A stretch of 64,000 bases of DNA. It comes from Paragorgia papillata. Taxonomy: Eukaryota; Cnidaria; Anthozoa; Scleralcyonacea; Coralliidae. The notes beneath the pieces were generated by a model. The model was given only the letters and a program-made list of their open reading frames with translations, was not told where the DNA came from and made no database searches. Position 1 is the first letter of the stretch; every line of letters begins with the position of its first letter. The stretch is taken from the NCBI GenBank assembly GCA_035771165.1, contig JAWNZC010000025.1, positions 3,419,501-3,483,500 of the forward strand. The letters run 5' to 3'. The position numbers were made by a program, and so were the translations under genes. This document shows positions 1-12,900 of the stretch, piece after piece.

Positions 1-7
1 GAATAAC

Positions 8-3000
8 CTGGGAAGGCTGATTTCTAGGGGGAGATACTGCTCTGTTAGCTTTGAAGTTTGTCTCCGAGCTTGCTGTGGAAGACGAGGGAAGATCTTCATC
101 ACGATTAACTTCACCTATTACACATATCATAAAAATTGGAAAAAAATAATGAGTATACGAACTTAATTAGTAAATCGTTCCCAGCATGGACACGCGTTAA
201 CACTTAAACCAAATGTACATTGTAACAGTAGATTGCCACTATACATAGCGCAGTTAGTGTGCTACGGGCTAGAAAAAGTCGCCCAGTTTAGGATTAATAT
301 TAGGATTAGCGTTAATAATAGGAATATAGCGATACATATTAGGGGGCTTTCCATTTACACGGTTAGACCGGTCAGTCCGGTTAAATGGAACACGATTCGT
401 TTGAGGCCTTGGGTGGTCTAACTGGAAAATTTGGTCCTAATCAAAAGCAAGTCCATTCTGGCCGGACTGACCGGTCTAACCTTGTCAATTGGAAAGCGCC
501 CTTATATTATACATTTATGCGTTCATTTATCCAGTGTGTACTGCAGGACTATACAACTTAGGCAGCATAGCACAACCAATCAAAATTTAAAATGCATGTT
601 TAGCAAAGCGTGATAAAAGGATTTAATAAATAATTTCTCAAACCTTTTCGAGCCTTCGCAGTTCGCTCAAGACCGCGGTGACCGTGTAAAAAAACATTTT
701 GTGGGAAACTGAAACCTACCTGCAAACCGCGCAAGGGCCTGGAACTTTTTGCCTCACTTTTTGCCCCACGAATGACTGGACGTTAGCGTTCCAGGTATCA
801 GATTTTAACAGGTATCAGATTTTAACTTACATCGAGTTCACTGCTTACGCCAGACTTCTCATTCGGCCCGCCGTTTGCATTTTGTCAAGGCAAAATTTAA
901 ACACTGTTATACGATTCTTCATCGGCTTTGTCGACAGCCTTGTGTTAAAAACATTAGAAATTTTTCTTGTGTAAAATTCTGCCAATTTTCCAAGATTAGT
1001 GTTTTCACCGAAATTGTCACACTAAAAATCCGAACTTGAGTTGCTTTTTAAATATTTGTTTCATTTTTAGACTATAATTGACACCGTTTTCGAGATTTTC
1101 AGTGACAGTGTAACCGTATGGCAGAAAACAGATTTCAAATTACCAACCCGGGTTATGACTTATTCGAATTTTACGCTGAAAATGAATATACTGTACCAGT
1201 TAGATAGATCTTAAACGAAAAACTTACTAAATACCGCATGAATAATGCCAAAAAAGATTTGAAAATACTGAGCCCACAAAAAACCCAAGAGAAACTCTAG
1301 TTGGTCCGGTCTTTGGTGATCCCTCGGGGTTAGATGAAGATCTTCCCAGTTTGTACTTTCTTAGAACCACATCGGTTACTGACTTAAAACCAAAGAAACA
1401 CAACGGAAGGCCTTTGTATTCTCAAGGAAAGGAAACAGGAACCATATTTCAGTCGTTTTCTTGTGTTCCATGCACGGTGGAATTCTTAGGTTTGTTGAAG
1501 TCAACATGTTTAATCTCAGTCACAAATAATCGTGATCATGGTTCTTTGCCAAGGATGATTTTTTCGCATTATTCTTTCTCTTAGCCATACAATGAACTCA
1601 ACATAGAAGTACGTTGATACCGCAGGATTGAAAGTACTGTACGTAAGATTAATACAGCCAGCAAACATAATTAAGTTTATCTCGATCAAGAGTTCCACTT
1701 TTTTCTTTTCTGAATGCCATTCATTAGAAAAACCATTTTCTGTCACTTCTTCTGTCAGCAGCAGTTCCAAATGTCCACTGGATGACTCCAAAGCATACTG
1801 TAGCTGTCCACTGTTGAATTAATACTAAATTCTGTTGTTATCACAGTGTTTCAAACATCGTCATCAAGGCAACACATTAACTGGAAATATCTTTACGTAA
1901 TGTCATGTGTTTTCTTTAAAAATCTTCCAAACTTTACAAGAAACGAGTTCCTGGTTATCCAAAAAGCATAGCATAGTGTCTCCAAGTTCAGAGAGTTCAG
2001 CAACATGTTTTGAATGTTACCATAGTAGAACATTTCTAGCTCCAATGGTGCTGACAATCACTGATGCAAAATAGTTCCAAACAGGCTTCTAGAAGCCAAT
2101 GTCTTTTTTTATCCCAAACAGTTTTGGATTTCCAGTTAGTCACGTTGGGGTAAACAGAATCCTTCCTTCACTGTTCTATACCAATTCAATGGATTCCTTG
2201 GATGGTGATGCTGATAGCACAGTTGTTTGAATGTTTAGACAAATTTCCACAAATAATACCAACTTGTAAGACAGAATGAGAAGGACAGTCACAGATATTT
2301 CAAACATGTATGCCAGGTGCTGTGGACAATCCAAATCTTGAAGAAATCAGTTAGTAGTCTGTCTCGATGAACCAGAGGATAAGTGGGTTTAAATTTCCTC
2401 ATCTGTATACCAAAGAGTTGGGAGCATCTTTTCATCCTTATACCAAATTGTGAGAGGGCTACTACAGGCAAGCTCATAATGTCCAAAACTTTACCAAAAG
2501 TACTGTAGGAACAGTTTACAACCAGGATGAATTGGTTGTTTTACCAGCAAAACTGGCCCAACGCCATGGTGGCAGCAATACTACAGTAAGAACCCTAATA
2601 CAAATTTCTGAAGGAATCACACAACACAAATTAACCTGCTGAGTTGTTTTATGAATTGGTAGTCTGTCTAATGGCTGTGTAAAATTACATTACACAACCA
2701 GTACACCAACTATAATCACCATTTTTTTTATACAATTGTATTGAAAAACATAACAAGTACACGTAACAAGTACAGTGTGTTATGTTTTCTGCAGATGGTC
2801 TACCATTAAAAATAATTATTTGAAAATCTCAACCAAGGTTCCCAGAAACACAAACTAATTTCATACCTGTTGGCATATCTTGATTGGAAATCTCCTGAAC
2901 AACATTTGGATTAACATCAGTCTCATTACTTTCAGCTTCAACAGACTGGTTTAGCTTCAACTTCTTTGACTCTTCAACATGCACAATTCTTGTTTTCTTA

Positions 3001-6000
3001 TCTACTGGTGCATGTAATAAAAGAGCTAGTGAATATACATCATTATACAATAACTCAGATTCAGAATTCAGGGTTCCGCCTATGATGGGTGGTGCATTGT
3101 GCAGGTGGTGTAAGGGAAAGGAACAGGGATTGAGAGATCTGGGCTTTCTGTGTCTTTACGAAAATCCTTTACCAATATTTTTACCAATACCCTTACAAAT
3201 ACCTTTACCAATAAGGTGTTTGTAAAGGTACTCGTTAAGGTACCAATTAGTTTTCATCTGATGTCACATTAGTGCACAACCTTTATCCTATGGGAATTTC
3301 ACAATAAGAACCCAATTGCCATGAAAAGTTACAAAATTACACTCCATTAAATGCTCACTTACTTGGAGTTTTTTCCTCCTCCTTGCTATCAGATATATTG
3401 TCTTCTGCAGGCTCATTTTCCTTTTCTTCTTCTTCTTCCTCCTGCTTTTCTGCAACCATTTCTTCATCTTCCTTATCATCATCAAAGTCCATGACAGCTT
3501 CAAGTGCAGGTGTTGATGCTAACTGAACTCCAGGAATCAAACCCTAGCAAAATTAATTATTATAAAATTAATGTATTTTATTATTTATTGTTAATTATGC
3601 AATTTTATAATTATCATCTATTGTATTGCAAATTCAGCACCACTGTCTTAGAAATTTTTGAACTTTGACAAGTTAAAACAGCCTCTAACCTTTAAAGAGT
3701 CAGTGCTAATGACAACTGACGATTTGTTCTTGTTCACTGTGGAACTCCACTTTCTTTTTCGACTACCAGGGGTGTGAGCTGTTTTACCTAGTGAGACAAT
3801 TTCATTGAAAATCTATCACTGTGAATGTATCAGGGTTAACACTTTGAAGCCTGAAGACGAGTCTCTAGTATTTTATTCTGGCTAACACCAGATTTAATTC
3901 AGCACAGGGAGCGGTCCAGGACTCAAAGGGTTATAGTCTGTTTCAGCTTGTTTTTGAAATCCGATACGTATAATTGAAATGAACATTCCAAACTTACGTT
4001 GCAATGTTCCGAACTACGTTGCGAGGTAGATACAAATTTAAGTTGGCAATTTGTTTCTGCTTAACCAAGTATCTATTATTATATTCTATACAACAAATAA
4101 TCTTCTTCTCCGTGATTTTACCAAAGGAATTCAATTCAAAGCTTATTAAATTCAAACTTTACGACGAACTTCGCGAACTTCTGTACCAAGTTCCCAACCT
4201 TCCAACGAATGTTGACAAATAAATTTCAAAAGCAAGCTGAAACTAACTATAAAAGTTAGGATACACTTCACTCTGATATTTTTGCGTAAGTCAAAGTTAT
4301 TCTATGCTAGTAAGAATTAGAATAAGTATACAATTATTACTTGTTTGTCTAGTTAAGGAAATTCTTCTTTTCTTTTCTGGTTGTGTTTCCAAATGTCTTT
4401 TCTACAACAAAACAAGCAGTAATTTTTTAACATTTGACATCTGCAACAATGTAAGAAAAGATTTTAAAATATTGTAAAGTCCAAAGTCCTTATTCCAAAA
4501 CCATTTTCTTCTGCAGTTCCTGTAAATACCTGGCTGTCTTTTTTGTCCTCATCCTGCACAGCAATTTCTCCATCTTCAAGTTCAGCTTTGTTCTTATTAG
4601 AGTACAACCCTGTAGGCTTTGACTCCTAAAAAATTGTCAAAATGTGTATGTAATTAAACTACAGCCATGCACTATTTGAAACTCAGTTATTTCAAAAACT
4701 TCACTATCTCCAACAAAAGTCAATTTTCTTTCCACATTTTTTTACTGTTTTAGAGTACATATAATTATTTTTATTTACCCTATTATCTTAAACTCCCACA
4801 ATCTCAAACTATTCTTTACAGTAAAATAAAAGTAGTGTGCTGTCTAAAGCATTGTTGAAACACAAATCGAAATATAGTAAGGTTTGAGTACTGCCAAAAT
4901 TATTGAATGTAGTTTCTAACATTTTGAGCAAAGGCCCTTCGTCATGTCTCTCTCTGACGAAGGGCCTTCACTTGAAATGTTAGACTCTTACATTCAATAA
5001 TTTCGGCAGTACTCAAACTTTACTAAATTTTGATTTGTATTCTTTACAGTACATGTATTTCCATTCAGTTTGAGATAGCAGGGTCCCACTGTATTACCGG
5101 TAGCTCTCATCTAGCTGTATAGATGTTTAGTATTTTATTCTGGCTAATGCTAGCTGATTATATTCACCACTAAATATTTTTTCAACATACTTGATCTTCC
5201 TTATTCTGACCCTTTTTATTGTGATTTTCTTTAACCTGATCTTGTTCATTTGGTTCATTTTCATCTTCCTCATTCTGATCTTTGCTTTTCCCCTGTATTT
5301 CTGGTTCTAATTCTTGAGAATTATTTTGATCACTAGTTTCCTGGGTAATTGATGGAGCTTCTTGTGTACTGAATGAAATACTCACAGTAGGTGATGATCG
5401 TATATCTAAAGGACATTGGATTACAAAATTACACAATTACCACTAAGAGAACTCCCAGTGGGCTGGTCTATCCAAAGGCTGCTGGGCCAGTTCAGGATGG
5501 AATTCCTCATAAAAGTGACCTGTTCAATGACATTTCCTGATACGGATTTCAAGCCCAGTCTGCCACTAGAAACACTTAGCATTGCTTAGTCTATCCTAGC
5601 CACAAACATGTTAGTGATCTTACTTTTTTTTAGTATTTTAGCAGGGTTCTGCCCACGGTGGGTGGCGGCGCCCGGCAGTCACACCAAAACGGATCCTTCC
5701 ACCCGGCACTCGAAATATGCAATAAGAAAACCCCATGTGTTGTATCATATCTTTTAATTAATATACATCATTTTGTATTTTTTTGTCCTTGGTGAATTTT
5801 TTTTTATTGAAACAATATTATTTGGTGAAATTCAACACCACAACGCACACAATATTAGCTACCAGACTTGTAATTCAGTGAAATACGATATTCCTTCAAA
5901 GCCAGATTGGATTGTCTGATACTTGGGTAAGGCACTAATCACTTCGCACTTTGTTTATTAATGCCTGTAAGATGATACACCAGCGTTGGTAGTCGTAGAA

Positions 6001-6636
6001 CATATGCAGGAAACCTTACCCTAGTTTTACATAGAAAATTCATCATGCTGTATATTCTAGCATGCCCTAGCATGTATATAAATATATAATAAATAAGTAC
6101 CGGTACTTGATACTTATAGTAATATTTAGTCTGACAAAATTGTGAGACACATGATGTAAAGGATTATGAATTTCACTTGCTCACATTTGGAAAATATCAT
6201 TTTCAGATTACTAATTTTCACATATTCTCCGGGGGGGGGGGAGGTTGAGCCCCCAGGCCTGTAGGAACCCAGCACTCACATGCTCCTGGGCAGAACAATG
6301 TTTTAAATCTAAAATATGTTGAAAGCATGTACAGCCATAAACATACCTGAATCTTCTGTGTTATTTCCTCCTTTTTCTAAATACTGCAAAGCAAACAACC
6401 ATAAATAAGACGAAGCCACAAATAACTGTTTAGACTGTTTTGAGACCAGTGGCCTGAGCAAAAATTAACATAATTTTCTTTACCTCACAAAGTCGGTCTT
6501 GCAATTCCTTCTTAACACCAGACTTCTTTAAACCTCGCAGTTCAAGCTCAGTCTTCAGTTCTTCCACTTTTAGCTGACTAACTGGCTTTCCATTAACTTT
6601 TATACACTCCATTTGAAAGGAACCTACAGTCACCAT
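8..6636 (-). CDS. ACIN1: Acinus orthologue (ACIN1), N-terminal part, cut by the left window edge
   Basis: Acinus is a nuclear SAP/RRM protein of the ASAP complex, attached to the exon junction complex and linked to splicing and apoptotic chromatin condensation. Exons (minus strand): 6636-6484, 6383-6347, 5405-5191, 4625-4530, 4401-4341, 3787-3690, 3543-3363, 3004-2867 (or from 3025) and 114-8; all have GT-AG borders and matching phases, giving 362 codons. A SAP domain occupies about residues 14-51 (VNGKPVSQLKVEEL...LKKSGVKKELQDRL). Residues 64-170 are acidic and low-complexity. The segment SRKRKW...SSVVISTDSLKGLIP (about 196-224) matches the SRKRRW...ISITTESLK block I know from vertebrate Acinus. 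The last exon ends in SPPRNQPSQ, the lead-in to the RRM, so the RRM and RSB parts lie left of the window. The start is the first ATG before the SAP domain. The acceptor of exon 8 is uncertain (two in-phase choices). Confidence 0.88.
116..2866. other. Long Acinus intron without recognisable genes
   Basis: This 2.75-kb stretch separates two Acinus exons. I see no conserved coding segment on either strand; the open frames are short and lack protein-like composition. At 345-500 there is a small inverted repeat built around GACCGGTCAGTCCGG and CCGGACTGACCGGTC, flanked by GGGCTTTCCATTTACACGG and its near complement, the style of a short MITE. An additional small Acinus exon cannot be excluded. Confidence 0.5.
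3836..3935. mobile_element. 100-bp MITE-like repeat, copy 1
   Basis: The ends form imperfect inverted repeats (TTAACACTTTGAAGCC and GGACTCAAAGGGTTAT). A second copy lies at 46538-46640 and shares the internal GACGAGTCT.TAGTATTTTATTCTGGC block and the CAGCACAGGGAG block. Partial copies of the internal block occur near 5130-5165 and 49225-49265. It sits in an Acinus intron. Confidence 0.65.
4862..5039. mobile_element. Hairpin MITE of the recurrent GAAGGGCCTT family, copy 1
   Basis: Left arm ACAAATCGAAATATAGTAAG... pairs with right arm ...CTTTACTAAATTTTGATTTGT; the centre holds GGCCCTTCGTCA followed by TGACGAAGGGCC. Close relatives are at 38466-38660 and 43863-44045; more distant or partial relatives are at 12255-12470, 22690-22870, 49300-49395, 57593-57705 and 59888-59965. 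It lies in an Acinus intron. Confidence 0.75.
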
Positions 6637-6914
6637 CTTGGAAATTAAAAATTAAATACAATTTCGTTGTACGCATGCGTGTGAAGTATTAGGGATAGTA
6701 CAGGATACGTAGAACATATATGGATTATAAAAATATAGAACTATATTACTCCAAGTACACCTAAACATACCTTAATGTCCTTGAAGGTCACTGCGATCCC
6801 TAATTCTAAAGAATTTGTCATGTAAACATTGTCATTGGAATATTTTGTTTTCTGATATTATGGACTGTGGAGTACTGATTTTGCTTTCTTGGCCGATCTA
6901 ACTTCATTTTTAAG
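6637..6914. promoter_or_regulatory. Shared bidirectional promoter region of Acinus and VPS9D1
   Basis: Only 278 bp separate the Acinus start codon (6636, minus) from the VPS9D1 start codon (6915, plus). The segment must contain both 5' UTRs and both promoters unless there are upstream non-coding exons. It includes GCATGCG at about 6672, of the NRF1/CpG type often seen in divergent housekeeping promoters. No TATA box was identified for either gene. The assignment is by position and inferred, not by transcript data. Confidence 0.55.
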
Positions 6915-9900
6915 ATGGCTTCTAGTTTTTCTGCTTGTTTGTCTATTGCTTTGCGTTCTGTTCGGGAATCAATGGTACACGATTCAGAAGACCGGAAAAA
7001 GGTACATGACTTACATGCTAAAAATAAAATGGATTATATTGTTCATTGATCTTATAATAAATCTATCCAAGGTTATCTAGGTTAAGGACTATCAAGGTTT
7101 AATAAGTCTTTGTGGTAGTTAAGTATTATAAAATAAAAGTGGTGATGAACCATTAAGCTCTTATTAAAACGAGGACGCAAGTCATCGCAAGTTGGCAGTC
7201 ACAAATTCCTGTGGCAGCCGTTCGAACACCCAAATTAACAAAATAAAGGTTTCATGAGTGTTTTAAACAAGTTTTAACTTTGTCACGGTACATAATATTT
7301 TCGAGAAATTATTCAGAGCGGCTAGCTGAGATAGCGTGACTGCCAACTTGCGATGACTTGCATTCTCGTTCATACTAATTACCGACAAAAACCGACAAAA
7401 GCCGACAAAAACCGACCAAAAAACAGACAACTACCGACAAAATTTTCTAGCAGTGTGTAGCACACAGACGACATGTATTTAATTTGCTCCGAGAACAATC
7501 TAAATCTGAATCGCTAATAATCTGACCGTGAATCGCATTCGCTTCTTGAAAAACATTCAAAATGATTTTTATTGACCGTGAATTCGCTTCTTTGAAAAAC
7601 ATTCAAAATGATTTTTATTGACCGTGAATTCGCTTCCTTGAAAAACATTCAAAGTGATTTTTATTGACCGTGAATTCGCTTCCTTGAAAAACATTCAAAA
7701 TGATTTTTATTGACCGTGAATCGCATTCGCTTCTTGAAAAGCATTCAAAATGATTTTTATATATGCACATACATCAAGAGATGTTGAAACAACATAAAAA
7801 TAAGTTCATATCAACGTTTAATAGCCATAGACAGAATAGACACTTAGTTATTTGCACGTTGTTTTTCTTTTGTCGGCATTTGTTTTTCTTTTTGTCGGTT
7901 TTTGTCGGCTTTTGTCGGCTTTTGTCGGCTTTTGTCGGTAATTAGTATGACCCTGCATTCTCGTTTGATTAGGGTTTTAAAGAAATCTTACTTTAAAGGA
8001 TTGGTCCTATAAACCCTAATCCCAATACAACTGCAGTTTGGTGGGCACCACCACACCAGTGTAGAACACTACGTATAAGTCTGTAGGCTCACCTCTGAAC
8101 CTTAGATTCCTTCTCAGGTGGTTGGCAGACAAATGGTACACAACTGCTAAACTGCAGTCGATCCCCATAAAATAGTAAAGGAAAAATTTTCCTGATCATC
8201 ATCAGACTGGAGTCTCGTGTTAATGTGTTTGGGTTACTCAACTAAATATTGTGAGCCAAGGCACCGTAGTTTGCTGTATTTTGTATTTTTAGGAAGCCTT
8301 TTGTCAATACTTGAGTAATATTATTTACACATGTGGTGTTTTGAAAGATGAAGCATGGCAAAGAGGTACACAATGTATATTTCAAGAATGCATAATTAAT
8401 ATCAGGCATTAAACAAGTGTTTTATTCTTCTTTGTAATTCTAGACTTAAAGGATTGTTATTCTCAGGAAACATTAAAATTATTTAAGCTCTCAAGTCAGT
8501 GTTTAGAAAGGGCACAGGATCTTCTGAGGAATGCTGGAGGTACAAATATATAACACTAAGGAAATTACTACCCTGAGTGTGATTCTGTATAAAATTAGTA
8601 ATTGACCATACCAAAAAAAGATGGTAACTTGTACATTTAACCACAATCCTTTGCGTGCAGTACCGGTACATGTAAATATTGTTTCTTGCAGAATTATTGG
8701 AAGATATGGTTTTAAAACGATCAACTTTGGTAGGAATGAAGTTCTTGCTTTCTTAATCCATCTTAGCATGATAAACAATGTTTAGTTGTTATTTGAGCTG
8801 ATTTGAGGCTGCAAAGCATTGTGGGTAAATGTAGCACCACCATTTTTTTCAGTAACGTCAATTACTTCCTGTCCAAGAGCTTTCCCACTGGTGAATGAAA
8901 TCTGACATGTTAGCTAGAATATAATATAAATGTACTAAGACCAGTTTAGATGGACAAGAGTTGGTTGTAGTTGTTGCTGCTGCATGTTGGTTGTTGTTGT
9001 TGTTGTTGCTGCTGCTGCATGTTGTTGGTGGTGCTGGTTGTTGTTGGTGGTGTTATACCAGTACACATTGTTATTGCTGGTGTTGTTGTTATTGCTGGTG
9101 TTGTTGTTATTGCTAGTGGTGATGATAGAAGTGGTGTTGGCAGGTGTACAGGGCTGGTGTTGTTGCTGTAATGTTTGTGCTCACCAGTTTCTGTTGGTGG
9201 TCTGGTGCTGTGGCTGTGTTCATGACAGTTTCCAACTACAATATCTACTCTTCTAACCAGTAAGAAAAAAATATATTTCTAACTTATGTTTTTTTGGTAA
9301 CTCAAGATAATTTAGTTACATCCCCAGCTCCAACTGAAACTCAAGCTCCAAAAGAAACTCAGCCACTTACTCCTTCGACTCCTTTGAGGAAGACTAGCCA
9401 AGATGTTGTTGAGCATTCTTCATATCAGTTCCCTGTCGCAAGTCAACCAAACAATGTAAAACCTGCTCAGCACTTTTCCTCTCCCTCCATTTCACCTAGT
9501 TTTCAAAGAAGGTAAAGCTTGGAAGAAACTCAATCACTTTAATCTTCACACAGTAATTATGTTTTGGCACCAATGGAGAGAAATTGTGTGTTTTGTGTAG
9601 CATGTGAAATTTTAATCAAATAACTTACTTCGGTAAAGACCTACCTAATATGAACAAGTTTCACATTGTCAATTATCAATTCATTCCCATGCTCCTTACT
9701 GATTAGGGTTAGTGGAAGGTTAGGGGTTTTGGTTAGGATATCTAAACCAATCAGCAGCCTTATTAGTATAGGTAGGTGATGAATTGACCCAATAATATTG
9801 TTCCTGTGCCACCATCTAACTTTCTGCTAGCTACAGTGCAACCAGTGGTGGACATTGAGGTAGGAAATTGAGGTGGGGCAACCACACCCCCAACCTCCAT

Positions 9901-12900
9901 GTCATAATAGTCCATTTGTCGGAAATATTTGACAAAAAGTGTCAAAATCCAAAGCTTTTCTTAGATTTGTCAGATCTTTATGAGACTTTGCCCCATGACC
10001 TGAAAAAGTGAATTTCCACTACTGAGTGCAACCAACCATATATAATATATGTCTCGTCTTAGGGTTCAGTATGTTGATGAAGCAAAACGTGGAAACACAC
10101 AGCTCCTGGCAGCTTATCGAGCTAGAATGGACAGGCGGGAAAAACATCTTGTAGGAAATAAACGTACAACTAGAAAAGCAGACGTAGCAACAATGGTAGG
10201 AGATTTTAACCCTAAAACGAAGTTCCCAGAAAGAGATTCTAATTTCTCTGATAATTTCTCTCGCTAATAAATTTCTTTTTTATTTGCTTCTTTCATCATT
10301 TCCTTCAGAATTTGAGTGTTTTCAGGAAGATGGCAGAAAATATTGAAATAGCAAAAACAAGACAAAAATCTGTATCCTTTTGGCGGGAAAACATGGAATC
10401 CGATTGTGGTGTCTTTGCTTCGACCAATGGCTTGAAACTCGCGAGCGATCGCTTTTGCATAATGACAAACCGAGAGCGTCGTATAACGCTGCAGGGTGGG
10501 CTGTAGCAAACAAATATTGTTCAAAACATTATCGTTCAGAAGGCAATTATCTCGAGTTGCAGAAAAAATGGATGTATCCGCGCAGGTTATGTAAAGCGGT
10601 TAGCAGTATACAGTAAAATCGTAATAAAACTCGTGGGAACGATATGCATAGTTTGTTAGATTATCGATTTTTTATGTGGCGGAAATCTCAATAAAACACT
10701 CCATTTTATCCCCTAGCCCGGTGCGGGTGCTAACCTCGGCATGCGTGGACACCACGTGGACCCACGAGTTTTATATATTACTATTTTACTGTATACTGCT
10801 AACTGCTTCACATAACCTGCGCGGATACATCCATTTTTTCTGCAGCTCGAGATAATTGCCTTCTGAACGATAATGTTTTGAACAATATTTGTTTGCTACG
10901 GCCCAATGTACCCTGGCCCCGGTTTAATTTTCAACCAGTTTAAGCTGGGTTTTTGACAAAAACGAGTGATCTCCCCCCGGATTCTGTATCTCTGTATCGC
11001 TGTATCGCTTTTTAGTGTTAGCTAGCCCCTTCCAAGTTGCAGACTGTCTGGCGTGTTAAGTATTTAATTAAATATATAAACAGACTAATTAAAAAAAATA
11101 AGTAATAACAACAACGTAAACTGTTCAAGTGTCAGTTTTGTTTAACCAATGAATAATAGCTTGAAAAGAAGAAGTCTGAAAGACAACAGAGATTACGCGA
11201 GGAAGCCGACAGGTAACTATAATCCAAGATGTCTCCATCGCTTAGCCCTCCAGAATAGACTATTAACCCTTCAAAAACTCATTATTATTAATAATTCGTG
11301 AGGAAAACACAAAAGAAAATCATGACCGTATCGTGTCTTTATATGTGATAAAGATACCTCCTGATTTACATAAACTTTAGCTTTGATTTTCTCGGCTTAT
11401 AGGGGGCGATTACATGGACCGGGCTGGCCCGGTTAACCGGGCTAGCCCGGTTAACCGGGCTAGCCCGCTTTATATATAAAACACATGTTGTTTTAACATT
11501 TCGATTACATGGCAAGCGGGCTAGCCCGGTTTGCCGGGATCCCGGTTGTCGCAACCGGGCTAGCCCGGTTAACCGGGATGAAAATGTCCATGTAATCGTT
11601 TTCAGCCCGGCAAACCGGGCTGAAAAACTGTTGAACTCGCTTCGATACGCGTTCGCTTGCTTGACTGTGTGAATAAATAGTGCTGAAAGGAACTGAAATA
11701 GAACATCAACGTTGTTTGTGTGTTTTGTGATCAAAGCGAAGATTTAATAAATTAATTAGTCTTCGTGAAGACGCTTTCCTGGGTTAGCTAAGACTTTAAC
11801 AATCTTTTTAGTAACGATGGGCTTACAAAATAAATAATAGACTAATTAGTGTAAAACTGAAGTAAAACTAACGTAGCTTTGCCCTTATTTACTTGATAAT
11901 TGCGAATTTCGGCCTGAAATCATCCCGGCTTACCGGGCTAGCCCGCTCCATGTAATCGTTTTGTAAACTCATCCCGGTTAACCGGGCTAGCCCGGTTAAC
12001 CGGGCCAGCCCGGTTTAGACAAGGTTATTTTTCAAACTTACTACCAATGAACTTACCAAGTGGTTCGTTTTTGAAGCCGTTCAATAAACTCGCAGTTCGT
12101 GTTTTATCAGATATAAAAACACTCGGCTTCGCCTCGTGTCTTTATATCTGATAAAACACTCCTGCATGCTCGTTTATTAAACAGTACTTCAAAACCCCGA
12201 TGATTGCGGCTGTTTTTTTGCGCTGAAACAACATTGAATTGTCAGCATGGACTAACAATATTGTCCATCATTGTTTCAACAATAACGAAATACTGACGTT
12301 TCCAGCGGAGCCCTTCATCAGAGTAATTTTACTCTATACCCACATTTTACACTGATGAAGGGCTTCGCTCGAAACGTCACTCAGTATTTTGTTATCAAAA
12401 CTATTCTCGGCAGTTTACCACCTTTTCACGGCTTTGCTCTGTCTAAAAACACTGCCCACCGCAACACTCTACTTTTTTATTGTTCCAACAATGTTGTTTA
12501 GCATTAATAAAGCAGTAAGGACGCTGTCAATTTTGTTCATTGTAGTTGAACAGGGTCATGCGGTCGTGGGTTTACTAACATCTAAACAGCAAGCCGACAT
12601 TTTTTTTCATTTCTCTGATAAATCAAAATGGTGTAGGTCATAAACTTGAGTGTTTCACTGAATTGCTTTGTAGGCGGATGGGTCCTTCTTCGTCACTTAC
12701 GACAGACGAACAAATAAAGAAAGAAATGTACGTAAAAGTTCTCGAGTTTGAACAAGAGACGGTGAGTCTGCTCATACGACAGCGGGAGTGAAGTTTACGG
12801 ATGTCATATTCACCATAGAGATCATATAAATACTAGAGGGGCCATTGGCGGGAAAATTTGGTAACCACATGGCAGCCGCCATTACCTATGATATTTCAGT

